NCBI GenBank assembly: GCA_907163375.1
Contig: CAJQUW010011090.1
Span: forward strand, 104,501-168,500
From: Prostheceraeus crozeri
Lineage: Eukaryota > Platyhelminthes > Polycladida > Euryleptidae
Length of the DNA: 64,000 nt
Direction of reading: 5' to 3'
Shown here piece after piece: positions 50,814 through 59,954 of this stretch (positions are counted from its first letter, which is position 1; every line of letters begins with the position of its first letter). The position numbers were made by a program, and so were the translations under genes. The notes beneath the pieces were generated by a model, which saw only the letters and a program-made list of their open reading frames with translations, searched no databases and was not told the DNA's origin.

Positions 50814-52093
50814 CTCTGATAGCTGACAATCACGTCTCTCATTCTTGTTATCTCAACTTTGCTATCATAGATAGCATAAATGAGACAAGTAATTGTTTTC
50901 TTTAAAGGTGACTCAAATGATACCTCCAGTCGTAGATTTCCAGGCTTTGTAACTCCTACGCTTTCACCACCTAGATCTGCATCTGCTGTGAGGTTGTACA
51001 TAATGAAGAAGTAGCCATTCTTGTACATATCCATTGTAATTCCATTTGAATCATCTGTATTAAACATGTTGAGGGCGGTGAAGGTAGAACCATATTCACG
51101 TGCGAATTTACCCTCTTTGAAATTAGGCTCATATGCTTTGCAAGATACAAATTTCCCATCCTGGTAGAGTGCTAGTTTGCTAACATTTAAGTGTTGGAAA
51201 TTGAATGGATTCTTTTCAAAAGCACCAATGAATGCCTCATTTTCCACAAATGTGATATACACCGCCTTTGGCATTGCAGTGGGAAAAAAATTTGGGTAGG
51301 CATGTGAGGATGATCCCGCACCAATTGTGAAGTTTGTCAACACACTGTGATTAACTGGATATATTGCATTGTTTTTCCTCAATCCTGTCGCATGCTCGTT
51401 GATGACTGACGGCTTCATTGTTACTCGCCTTACATTGAGCACGGCATTACTTATGTTGACTTGATAGTTTGTAGCTCCAAAAGCCATTAACGCGAACTCA
51501 GGATTTGCACGAATAAATTTTATTTGCATTTTAACCTGTGATAGCAGATATCTAGATTGACGAAGGAAATCAAGATAGACAGGTCCTTTCAAGTATAATT
51601 CCTTTGAATTCGCTGTTAAATCCATTCGTCTTTTTAACCCTGTATTTGAGACATCATCAAATTTCCCTTGCTGATCATCATACCACCCAGAAACTTGCAA
51701 GTGTGACTGTTTAGCTTGCTTTTGAAATTGCGTCATTGTATGTATGTATGCTCCATATGGATATGCTCGATCCCCTCCTTCAATCTGTTTGTCATTCAAT
51801 ATTAGATACACATCTGAGAACAGACTGGCAATAGGAAGATTTGCCAATCCCACTTTATCCTTTGATGAATCAATATTTGTACCATCAGTCTTCTTAATTT
51901 GTATACACAACTCTAAATCAATGGATTGACAGTCAATATAATCTTGAGGATTGGCAGGTATATCAAACTGAATAGGCTGTTGGTTACCATCGATATTTGT
52001 TGTGGGGACTATGTCTACAATTGTTGAGGAGATGATGTCTGTCTGATGAGGGGGAGAATCGAAGAAACAGAAAGCCGAATTGATGCTCTGCAT
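50810..52093 (-). CDS. Major capsid-type protein of Polinton B
   Basis: The 427-residue frame is whole. It opens with FCFFDSPPHQTDIISSTIVD, has IQFDIPANPQDYIDCQS, VGLANLPIASLFSDVYLILN, KNPFNFQHLNVSKLALY and ends LIYAIYDSKVEITRMRDVI. This family stands beside the protease in Polintons and is most likely the double jelly-roll shell protein. A TATTTATAG word lies about 12 bp ahead of the ATG. Confidence 0.85.
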   Translation of the reverse strand: MQSINSAFCFFDSPPHQTDIISSTIVDIVPTTNIDGNQQPIQFDIPANPQDYIDCQSIDLELCIQIKKTDGTNIDSSKDKVGLANLPIASLFSDVYLILNDKQIEGGDRAYPYGAYIHTMTQFQKQAKQSHLQVSGWYDDQQGKFDDVSNTGLKRRMDLTANSKELYLKGPVYLDFLRQSRYLLSQVKMQIKFIRANPEFALMAFGATNYQVNISNAVLNVRRVTMKPSVINEHATGLRKNNAIYPVNHSVLTNFTIGAGSSSHAYPNFFPTAMPKAVYITFVENEAFIGAFEKNPFNFQHLNVSKLALYQDGKFVSCKAYEPNFKEGKFAREYGSTFTALNMFNTDDSNGITMDMYKNGYFFIMYNLTADADLGGESVGVTKPGNLRLEVSFESPLKKTITCLIYAIYDSKVEITRMRDVIVSYQR

Positions 52094-52103
52094 CGTATTA
52101 GCT

Positions 52104-52586
52104 CTATAAATATGTTGTCTTCCTTCGTTTTGACTTGTTTCTAGTAGCTGTGGAATTTCGTTTGCGCTTTCTTGTTTTCACTCGACGTCTAGATTTAGAA
52201 CGTGCTGCTCTTGTGGGCTTTTTACTTTTCCTGCGTCTTTGCTTAGTAACTCGACCGGATCCAACTTGTCTTGACTTCCTACGTTTCTTCCGAACTGTAC
52301 GCCTCGTCTTTGTTAAATCATCTAATGCGTCTATGGCAGATTGCTGCGCGCGCATTTTCATAGATTCACCGATATCCTCACCTTGAAGCGCATCAGCTGC
52401 AACATTTGCACCAAAGTCTGAAGCTCTGTTTCCAACACGCTTCATGATTGGTACGCCATACTTTTTGAGTGTTGGAAGAACCATACGTCTTAGTGCACCG
52501 AATATGCCTCCTCCAACTTGTCGTCTACCTCCAACAAACACGGGATAACCGCTCTGATATGATGGTCTACTGTAAATGCCTGTCAT
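52104..52586 (-). CDS. Arg/Lys-rich virion core protein of Polinton B
   Basis: IYSRPSYQSGYPVFVGGRRQ at the start is shared with 21857-22312; the last 70 residues are nearly all Lys and Arg. It lies 10 bp ahead of the capsid gene. A DNA-packing core role is inferred from composition. Confidence 0.75.
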   Translation of the reverse strand: MTGIYSRPSYQSGYPVFVGGRRQVGGGIFGALRRMVLPTLKKYGVPIMKRVGNRASDFGANVAADALQGEDIGESMKMRAQQSAIDALDDLTKTRRTVRKKRRKSRQVGSGRVTKQRRRKSKKPTRAARSKSRRRVKTRKRKRNSTATRNKSKRRKTTYL

Positions 52587-52710
52587 TATGACTGTTGAAT
52601 AACTATGGAAGTCACAATAGCGTAAAGCCTTATTCTCGTGACCTAATATGTAGGGTCAAAACAGTAACACCACCACAGAACGGTACTACTTCTCCTGCGT
52701 CATCATGAAT

Positions 52711-54204
52711 TCATATGTCAATTCTATTGATGTAATTTCGGCTGATTGGTAGATACATTGTGTTAAAAAATTCTCGATTGATTAGTTGCTTCCTTACGGA
52801 TGAGAGAGGAAATGTGCGCAGTGTGGCCTCAATGTCGCCAACCCTTGTATATTCAATAATGTTACAATAGACGTATAAGTTACTTATATCACGCTCTAGT
52901 GATGGGGCTGTATCGCCTATTGATGTGCCTTCATAAATAGTTGATTTTGAGAATCCCAATGTGGTCGTTAACACGCTATCCAGCTTGATAAGAGAGTTCT
53001 TCCCTACCTTTACAATCATGCGTTTCTTATGTGGGTCATAAGAAAAGTGATATTCATCTGTATCAAGGTAATCTTCACCAAACTCATTTAACTTTGTACA
53101 CAATTCAGATGGCGTTTTCAAGCTTTCAATGTTCAAATTAACTCTTTTTACAAGTTCACTGGAAGTAGTCAATTCATCACCCAATATGTCTTCGCTGTAT
53201 ACGTGGATATCCCATGAAGCATTTGTTGATGCTTTGAGTTTAGAAGAGGACAATTGAACCTTGAATGTGTCATTTAATTCTGTCAACCAAGGTGCGCTTT
53301 CAAGGCCCTTAAACATCCCAATCATTTCAGATCCGAATTCAATAACAGCGGACTCAGACTTTTCCAATGGTGTCTTTTTAGTAAAAACAATAAATTCTGC
53401 CTCCGTTTCAACAGTAAATAAAGTTACTTTCTCTTTCTTATATTCACAAGTCATAAACGTTTCTGGCACTGATCCTTGAAACTTTCTTGCAAAGTCTTCA
53501 ACACTTCTAGTGACCTCAAATTTATTTTTTACTCGGATGCTCCTTTTTTGTAATGCATACAATGGCACAATTCTACATTGAAAATCAGTGACTTTCCTCT
53601 CCGAATTCCACCCACGTCCATTGTACCAATACCTTGATGAGAATGTTGTTCTGGAATACCCAAAAGTATGACTCAAATCCTTACCTAATACAAGAAGAAC
53701 ATGCTTCCCTTCCTTCATCAATTTTGTTAACCCCTTTATGACTGGTTTGTAGAATTTATTCAAAGTCAGCTTGAAGAGATCATTTATTCGTTCAAACATT
53801 CTACCGATTTCCTTTTCTGTATCTTGCAAGCTCATTGTGGGAACCTTAGAATCAAAAGTTGACGTTGCAAATGCCTTTTGAATTTTAATCATGTTTTGGG
53901 CAGATGGTAAAGATGTTGAAAAAGGATGTAAAGTTAGATGATGAAAACCCCATGTACCATGTAGACTATTTTGAAATATGCAAAAGCAATCATCCTTCTC
54001 TCGCACTTCTTTATGTAATTCAAAATAGTTGTTCTTTAGCAAACTGATATCGTTGTAATAAGTAATTTCAGTTAGAGCAACTTCATGGGGTCCATGCAGA
54101 GTAATTGGATTAGCGAATTCAACAGAGTATAGAGATGGTTTGTTACTTGGGAATATCTTGGGGTTGCTATTGCTTGGAAGAATGATGTTGAAGTTAGTAG
54201 ACAT
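52711..54204 (-). CDS. Penton-like (minor capsid) protein of Polinton B
   Basis: It starts MSTNFNIILPSNSNPKIFP with HGPHEVALTEITYYNDI, and ends with LGFSKSTIYEGT, SNLYVYCNIIEYTRVGDIE. Both ends match parts of the two penton-like genes of Polinton A. An ATG nine codons upstream (54231) also fits, but a TATA-like CTATATATGAG overlaps those codons and the conserved part begins here. Length about 497 residues; the frame is whole. Confidence 0.6.
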   Translation of the reverse strand: MSTNFNIILPSNSNPKIFPSNKPSLYSVEFANPITLHGPHEVALTEITYYNDISLLKNNYFELHKEVREKDDCFCIFQNSLHGTWGFHHLTLHPFSTSLPSAQNMIKIQKAFATSTFDSKVPTMSLQDTEKEIGRMFERINDLFKLTLNKFYKPVIKGLTKLMKEGKHVLLVLGKDLSHTFGYSRTTFSSRYWYNGRGWNSERKVTDFQCRIVPLYALQKRSIRVKNKFEVTRSVEDFARKFQGSVPETFMTCEYKKEKVTLFTVETEAEFIVFTKKTPLEKSESAVIEFGSEMIGMFKGLESAPWLTELNDTFKVQLSSSKLKASTNASWDIHVYSEDILGDELTTSSELVKRVNLNIESLKTPSELCTKLNEFGEDYLDTDEYHFSYDPHKKRMIVKVGKNSLIKLDSVLTTTLGFSKSTIYEGTSIGDTAPSLERDISNLYVYCNIIEYTRVGDIEATLRTFPLSSVRKQLINREFFNTMYLPISRNYINRIDI

Positions 54205-54244
54205 GTTAAACTCATATATAGAAGAAGTCACATGCTATATTAGC

Positions 54245-55317
54245 TTAAAAGCTACGAGTGTCTCCCACCTCCACATTTTGTAGATCCTGGTGCGTTATCC
54301 AGCTATTGAATGAATCAGGATATCCTTTCCATTTAACTAGATATTTCCTTTGATTGCCATGACCTTTCCTCCTAATTATTTTGTCAATCATATACACCTC
54401 TTCACTTCTGTCTACTACTTGCAATTCATAAGAGTAAAATTTTCCTTCAATTGGATTGCCATGGTAATCTATTAATTTATACATGGTGGGTCTAAATTTT
54501 GTATTTACTTCATCTGCAAAAGACTCTTCTTCAGTGCAATTAGGTAGATACCCCTTCTCAAATGTAGACTTAACCTTTGAAATCCGAACTCTATCACCAA
54601 CATTAATTTTCTTTTCATTGGAACTGTTTTTCGCTTTCTTATCATACAATCGAAGCCATACATCCATCGCATTATCTGGGGTAACATCAACTGGTTTCAT
54701 CTTAATGATTCGATGGTAGCTTTCATTGTAATTCTTAAAAATTTCTGCAGCTCACCTACCCAAACATGTGTATTTTTTGCAGTGAAATAGCGCCATATTT
54801 TTGTCTTCAGTGTGCGATTGAACCTCTCAACCATGGCAGCTTTATAAGCACTTTTGACACTAAACAATTCCACATTACGACTTTTAAGGAGACTTCGAAC
54901 ATGAGTTTTCGAATTCCTTCCCTTGATCGGTCTGTATTCTTTGCGGAACACGCCTCTCATCGAAAATGCTCTGAAAAGCCGCTTCAACTTCTGTTCCTCG
55001 TTTAGATTTCAGCGCACGTGCCCAAGCATAGCGAGATAAAATATCTATTATCTATAGTCATCATTGTACTGTGATATCTGTTGCATGTCAGCCAAGTCCG
55101 CTTGCCATTGACTATCTATATTGTTAACAACATATTTTGTCGTTGGAAACCGCTTTCTCGCATTTTTGTGAAGCGTGTAAGTCGGTTGACTCCTCAACCA
55201 CTTCTTGACTTTCTCTATTTCCACACCTGCTGCACGAGCTAGAACCACCGGACGACTGAAACTTGCGGGATGATTTAAGTCGTAATAAATCTTTCTGAGT
55301 TTCACTGCTGTACTCAT
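54245..55317 (-). pseudogene. Chromodomain integrase of Polinton B
   Basis: The N-terminus has RKIYYDLNHPASFSRPVVLA and VEKVKKWL-like HTH words, DSQWQADLADMQQIS holds the first Asp, AMVERFNRTLK the Glu, VGDRVRISKVKSTFEKGYLP the SH3-like part and YLVKWKGYPDSFNSW the chromodomain. It lies between the conserved unknown protein and the penton-like gene. It looks broken about two or three times. Confidence 0.85.
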
Positions 55318-55423
55318 CGTCTTTGTTCTGATTTGCACGCGTATTACTCGCACAGCAACTGCTAACACAATTGATATCAACCTCTATGCCCTCTTCTGCT
55401 TTACCTTCGAGCGCAGATTTCAA
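55240..55423 (-). CDS. Small cysteine-bearing frame overlapping the integrase start
   Basis: EVDINCVSSCCASNTRANQ sits just ahead of and over the integrase start in another frame, like the cysteine-rich frame at 20549-20764. The C-terminal limit is approximate, because the frame runs on inside the integrase gene. Confidence 0.35.
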
Positions 55424-55484
55424 GCAACAGCAAAATTTTTGTAACGAGATGATATGAGAGAGGCAAGGCTTAATTTATATTTGC

Positions 55485-56135
55485 TTAATATTTACTATAC
55501 TCCTTCGCAACACGCATTGAGTGCCTAGTAGCGCTTTTTGGTTGCAGATCATCGGGATCATGAAGCTCTCGCTTGACCGCCATCGTGGGTGTTTTTCTCT
55601 TTGATCCATCTTGCAAGTGACCCTTATCCAACTCCTTCACAGTCGGTCCTCCAATAATATTGTGAGGTACATTTTGATCAGATAAAATTTTCTGAAAATA
55701 TGTCCACCCTTGTGGTGCACCTAGTTTTCGCCTTACATCTCTGACAGCATATTGTAGAAGGTCATCTATGTGACTATTTCTAATAACATCACCAGTTGTT
55801 TCATCTATTATCTCCCCTCTCTCATTGAACTTCACATGTGGATCAATGAAGTCAAATAATCGCTCAGCGCGCACACGATATGGTCGAGGTGTTGACAAGG
55901 TTATAAATCGTCGCAACTTGTCACGAATCTGTCGCCTCTCATCAATGTTTTCAGCTGCTAACTGCATTCGTGGATAGGGATCCTTAATCTTCTGAATTTC
56001 CATATCCTTTTGTGTTAGTTCCTTAAGTTGATTCGTAATAGGTTGATCAATATTTTTGACTTCCTGTGCACTTTGCAATGTAGTCAATTGTACATACTCC
56101 TCTTGAGGAATGACTACCATCTTTGAATACGACAT
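55485..56135 (-). CDS. Conserved Polinton protein of unknown function (B)
   Basis: SKMVVIPQEEYVQLTTLQ at the start, RAERLFDFIDPHVKFNERGE in the middle and PQGWTYFQKILSDQNVP near the end match 19855-20547. Both lie between ATPase and integrase. The C-terminus is basic. No motif suggests an enzyme. Confidence 0.75.
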   Translation of the reverse strand: MSYSKMVVIPQEEYVQLTTLQSAQEVKNIDQPITNQLKELTQKDMEIQKIKDPYPRMQLAAENIDERRQIRDKLRRFITLSTPRPYRVRAERLFDFIDPHVKFNERGEIIDETTGDVIRNSHIDDLLQYAVRDVRRKLGAPQGWTYFQKILSDQNVPHNIIGGPTVKELDKGHLQDGSKRKTPTMAVKRELHDPDDLQPKSATRHSMRVAKEYSKY

Positions 56136-56230
56136 GTTTGTAATAATAAGGCAACAAAGTACATTGCTTAAAACTAGCTGTGAACCGAGAAAACTGTCAT
56201 TGGTTCAGCGGAATTAGGTATGATATTAGT

Positions 56231-56809
56231 TCAAAATCGAAGTCGTTCCGGACATTCCTGGGTTAGATCAATAAATAGATAGCCATGTGGTTTCTTAGTT
56301 ACATCTTCATATATTTTTGAAAGTACTTGAGGTTGTTGAGGTAATATCTGTCTACTGAGATGATGTATCTGACTGCTATCTCTTGGATTTTTAAATATTG
56401 CCAAATAATGTGTATTCAAACTTCTAGTTCTTTGCTCTTTCCCTCCATCGAAGATGTTTTGGGTGATGTAGATGATAAAAGCTTCCCTATGATGTGCAGT
56501 TTGAATGAACATTTCAGTTACATCCTTTGAAGATTTGCTTTCTCGTAATAGATCATCTAATACTAGTAAGTCACCTGCTTTGATATCCTCAGTTGATGGC
56601 AACCCTTGCTTCACCTCATAACCTTTCTGGCGAAGTGCAGAATGTAGTTGTGGTTGAAATATTCCATAATACCATTTGACTCTCTTAATTTCCTTGTTAA
56701 ACATCTCATTTCTATATTGTAGCAATTCAGTTACAAATGTAGTTTTACCGGACTGACTTGGTCCAGCGACACACATTGTGCGATCAGTGAATAGACGAAA
56801 ATCTGTCAT
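56231..56809 (-). CDS. A32/FtsK-HerA type packaging ATPase of Polinton B
   Basis: Walker A GPSQSGKTTF, Walker B LLVLDDLL and YITQNIFDGGKEQRTR are visible. The closing YLFIDLTQECPERLRF matches the Polinton A protein. Start at the ATG at 56809 gives 192 residues, normal for the family. Confidence 0.9.
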   Translation of the reverse strand: MTDFRLFTDRTMCVAGPSQSGKTTFVTELLQYRNEMFNKEIKRVKWYYGIFQPQLHSALRQKGYEVKQGLPSTEDIKAGDLLVLDDLLRESKSSKDVTEMFIQTAHHREAFIIYITQNIFDGGKEQRTRSLNTHYLAIFKNPRDSSQIHHLSRQILPQQPQVLSKIYEDVTKKPHGYLFIDLTQECPERLRF

Positions 56810-56934
56810 CTTATATTTCCATTAACATTAAACTCATCATCCCGCTAATTTTGCTTAGAACAACAAAACAGAGACATGTTCCAGATCACGTTTATTTACA
56901 TTCAGAATAGAAATTTTCAAGTTACATTTACAAA

Positions 56935-57655
56935 TTAAAACATTTGTGTTTCCTCATCACAATTAGGATTATAGAAAGTTTTCAAGTCAGCATCTTGGCG
57001 CTTCAACTTCAATTTAGGATTCCCATCTTTAGATTTCCGCCCTCGCTTTTTGCTCTCTTCCTTCCCATCACTTGAAGCAGTCTTATCAATGTTAATTAAA
57101 CATTTATCAATTGGTTGTGGTTCATAGACTAGTTGAAGAACCTTCATTTGTAAAGATGCGACTTTACCAGTCGAACCATGTGATCCACTATAAAGTCCGG
57201 TAACGTGCACTAAGCCCATATAAGCCCTCACATTCCATCGCGTTTGTTAAGAGATCGAATGCTTGAAAATGATCCGATAGTTTTAAAAACAGTGTATCGA
57301 ATTCCGGCAATTCCTTGTAACCAACTCCTTCCTCTAATGCCTTTCTCCAATGAGTGGGAGCACTTTCAGGCAGCTCAACACATTCTTTCGCGAAAGAGTC
57401 AATAGTTTTAAGAATCACCTGTTGCCATTTTGGAAAAGTCACTCGCATTTGTCTCATATTGCTATACCCTGATGTAGACGTACCATTACTGTGGAAGAAT
57501 GGAACTTGAAGATAAAAGCCATCATCACCATAATTCAAGGTTTGAAAGTAGAATGTATTTCCAATCCCTTGCACCTTTCGTGTCGGACGAAGCTTCAAGA
57601 GATCTTGCTCAAAAGCGTCACCTTCCTCTCTGATTGTATACATTTTCTGAGTCAT
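56935..57655 (-). pseudogene. Probable ssDNA-binding (OB-fold-like) protein of Polinton B
   Basis: The first part (57655 down to about 57190) has beta-like words (GNTFYFQTLNYGDDGFYLQV) and a helical middle; the last part has VTGLYSGSHGSTGKVASLQM and a Lys-rich tail, as in 16454-17228. It looks broken about once. A TATATAAG lies at 57741-57748. The gene has no intron after its ATG, unlike the Polinton A gene. Confidence 0.55.
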
Positions 57656-57740
57656 GTTTCAACAAGTACTAATTCGGAGCTTTCAACCAGCGCAAATGAA
57701 TTGTCACTTGAAAGTGATAAAATATCATTTAAGCGTCTTC

Positions 57741-57748
57741 CTTATATA
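57741..57748 (-). promoter_or_regulatory. TATA box of the OB-fold-like gene
   Basis: TATATAAG on the minus strand lies about 86 bp ahead of the ATG at 57655. A second TATATAGG-like word lies just upstream (57752-57760). Confidence 0.6.
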
Positions 57749-57806
57749 CACCTATATATGACTCATCAATCAAAGTGATGAAGTGTCACTTTATGATTCG
57801 CTAACC

Positions 57807-58199
57807 TTATATTAACATTGCAGCAGTTGCTGCAATCTTTCCAAGCGGACTATTGATTACACCATTAATACTGTTTCCAATATCATTTAACATACTTAGA
57901 AACCCACCACCACCGCGCTGAATTAAGTTTCGCCTTTTCTTATCACTACTCCTTGGATTTGAAAACTTTTTTATGCTATTCAAAGAGCCAGCATTCAATA
58001 GAGGCTTGTAAATAGGTAGACATTTGTGTATTGCAAAAGCTAAATCACGAATGAAATCATCACTTGAATTTTGAATCAATTTACACTTCTTCTTATTATC
58101 ATGTATCCTGTTTAACTTTCGCAACGCCTTTTTAAACTGACTTGAAGGTTTGAAGGACCGTTTCGATTGACGAGAAGATGCCTTCCGTTTTACAGACAT
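57807..58199 (-). CDS. Small basic protein with hydrophobic tail (core-protein-like, B)
   Basis: Lys/Arg-rich through residue 100, with RRNLIQRGGGGFLSMLNDI and a hydrophobic end. It matches 18853-19209 in plan. The Gly-rich turn before the tail is the best-kept part. Confidence 0.6.
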   Translation of the reverse strand: MSVKRKASSRQSKRSFKPSSQFKKALRKLNRIHDNKKKCKLIQNSSDDFIRDLAFAIHKCLPIYKPLLNAGSLNSIKKFSNPRSSDKKRRNLIQRGGGGFLSMLNDIGNSINGVINSPLGKIAATAAMLI

Positions 58200-58327
58200 T
58201 TTTATTCTAATATGGAAATAGATAATACAATTACAATTTTTGCTTAGTACTTACAACATTATACACAAAAGTTTACAAGCATTCACACAGAGTTTGTTGC
58301 TGGTACTTATAAAATTACATAAAACAC

Positions 58328-58762
58328 TTAGCAAGTTGTAGAGGGAAACTGATATACACTCACATCGGCTAGAGTCTGATTTGTAGCAGTTATGAGCTGC
58401 TCAATGTCTTTCATTAGATGTTTTGAAATTGGACAGCACATACAGCAGGGCTTTGAATGGAAAGTCTTTAAAATATTGGCATAGTATGCCCGCAAACTGA
58501 TTACCTCAGAATGTCCTTGAGCAGCCACATTGATGCTTACTGATGGCGGTCCACTGAATAAGTCCAATTTACATTTGTCACCCTTCTCGTCATAGTAGCT
58601 GGAGGTGATAATGTCATGGAGACATGTGTTGAGTTTCCGTTGGATACTGCTGCACCAACAGCGAGAGTATTCCGGTACAATCTCCGTTTGAGCTAGTGGG
58701 CGAAATACTTCATTGAGCCAAAATCTTGCAACTCGTGTAAGAGCGTTGTTCACGACTCTCAT
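58328..58762 (-). CDS. Unassigned cysteine-bearing protein of Polinton B
   Basis: The 144-residue frame has CWCSSIQ and CCMCCPISKH clusters and otherwise mixed composition. Its start overlaps the stop of the next frame upstream by one base, so the two may be parts of one gene or a coupled pair. No family was recognised. Confidence 0.4.
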   Translation of the reverse strand: MRVVNNALTRVARFWLNEVFRPLAQTEIVPEYSRCWCSSIQRKLNTCLHDIITSSYYDEKGDKCKLDLFSGPPSVSINVAAQGHSEVISLRAYYANILKTFHSKPCCMCCPISKHLMKDIEQLITATNQTLADVSVYQFPSTTC

Positions 58763-58950
58763 TAACTTCTCTGCACCACAACGTCCTCTCCGCAGCGGAA
58801 ATACTTCACTATTTCCTCCATCAGATCCACCAAATCCGCTTTATAGCCAGTTATATTTACGACAGAATAAAATATATTGCCGGTGAAGAGTTGACTTCGG
58901 TAAATTATTGAAATGGGAATGTTGGTAGTGAACGACATGCTGATTGACAT
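58762..58950 (-). CDS. Unassigned small protein of Polinton B
   Basis: A 62-codon frame (ISIIYRSQLFTGNIFYSVV, DLVDLMEEIVKYF) with its own TATATAAG at 58998-59005 and CCAAT at 59034-59038. The promoter supports a gene here. It ends where the next frame begins. Confidence 0.45.
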   Translation of the reverse strand: MSISMSFTTNIPISIIYRSQLFTGNIFYSVVNITGYKADLVDLMEEIVKYFRCGEDVVVQRS

Positions 58951-59060
58951 TGTATTAGCCTCTAATTATGCTTGAAATAGAACGGTACAATGTCCTCCTT
59001 ATATAGAAAAGTCACACAAAGACACAATAGTGACCAATCACAGACCTGCATGATGACTCA

Positions 59061-59573
59061 TCATGCACGATATACAGTGACTGTTGAAGATATTTCTTCA
59101 TCACAAAGGGGACAAGATGAAGTTTCAAAGGGTACATAACATGTAGAACACATAACGCTATGAGAACATGGTAAAAAGAGAAGGGATCGTTCCTGTTTAA
59201 AACATTTAACGCAGTTCCGTTCACATAATAATTTAAATGTCTCTTCTTCTAATTTCCTTCTGAAGTCACTTTTATTGGGAGAACTTTTTATTAAAACACT
59301 GTCAGATGTCTCCTTCTTTCCATATCGTTCCAATTTGATCCTCCTAATTTCACTATCATTGCAGTGTAGCATGGAGAAATCCTCTATCCACCTACGATCC
59401 AAATTGTGATTCATAGCATGCTCATCTAGATCCATTAGTCGATCAACTAAATCACCAGCGTTGATATTTTCACTGAGATTTGTTACAGTTTCTATAGCTT
59501 TGAACGAATATCCAAGGTCTCTTGCGACAACCCACGACGTTGGGATACTAGTCATCATTATGTATGTCATCAA
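59061..59573 (-). CDS. RING-finger (IAP-type) protein of Polinton B
   Basis: The last 50 residues form a full C3HC4 RING: CVKCFKQERSLLFLPCSHSV, MCSTCYVPFETSSCPLCDEE. Its place at the C-terminus is that of inhibitor-of-apoptosis type ubiquitin ligases. The N-terminal 110 residues are helical and charged (VDRLMDLDEHAMN) with no BIR repeat seen. It would mark proteins for turnover. TATAAAT at 59587-59593 precedes it. Next to the right end repeat. Confidence 0.8.
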   Translation of the reverse strand: MMTYIMMTSIPTSWVVARDLGYSFKAIETVTNLSENINAGDLVDRLMDLDEHAMNHNLDRRWIEDFSMLHCNDSEIRRIKLERYGKKETSDSVLIKSSPNKSDFRRKLEEETFKLLCERNCVKCFKQERSLLFLPCSHSVMCSTCYVPFETSSCPLCDEEISSTVTVYRA

Positions 59574-59654
59574 ACAACTATCTCATATTTATAGCTTAGT
59601 TTGTCTACGTAAAAGGAAAATCAATGTGTCATCTTGATTACAATGGTTTCAATA

Positions 59655-59954
59655 GTCACAATAGTCGCAATTGAGCAAACCCATTCAAAATCAAACAACG
59701 GACGTCTATCGGTACGTACCCAAGTGCTCAGAACCAAACCGCACAAGTTCGCTCATAGACGTTCCGAAACACAGTGTACTCAACCGATTGTACCAAACAC
59801 ATGTACCTATCCAGTAAAACAGATCTCATACTTGTTCCTATTCATAACACTGAATTATACATGTACCTATCCATGTACCTATTGATAACACTAAATTTTA
59901 CATGTACCAATCCATGTACCTATCCCTCGCAAGTAGGGCACAGTTTTCACTACT
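59655..59954 (-). repeat. Right terminal inverted repeat of Polinton B
   Basis: Reverse complement of 39524-39823 with two mismatches in 300. It ends in CACTACT; TTTTAT follows, matching CTTTAT before the left end at five of six bases. Confidence 0.95.

Larger units (their letters stand above)
39524..59954. mobile_element. Polinton (Maverick) element B
   Basis: The 20,431-bp element has 300-bp terminal inverted repeats beginning AGTAGTGAAAACTG, 298 of 300 positions alike, and flanking 6-mers CTTTAT and TTTTAT, a likely target duplication with one change. It encodes polymerase B, protease, capsid, core protein, penton-like protein, chromodomain integrase, ATPase and accessory genes. It looks broken, with about nine or ten breaks spread over polymerase, integrase and others, while capsid, protease, ATPase and penton-like genes look whole. 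By its ends it inserted recently. Confidence 0.95.
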
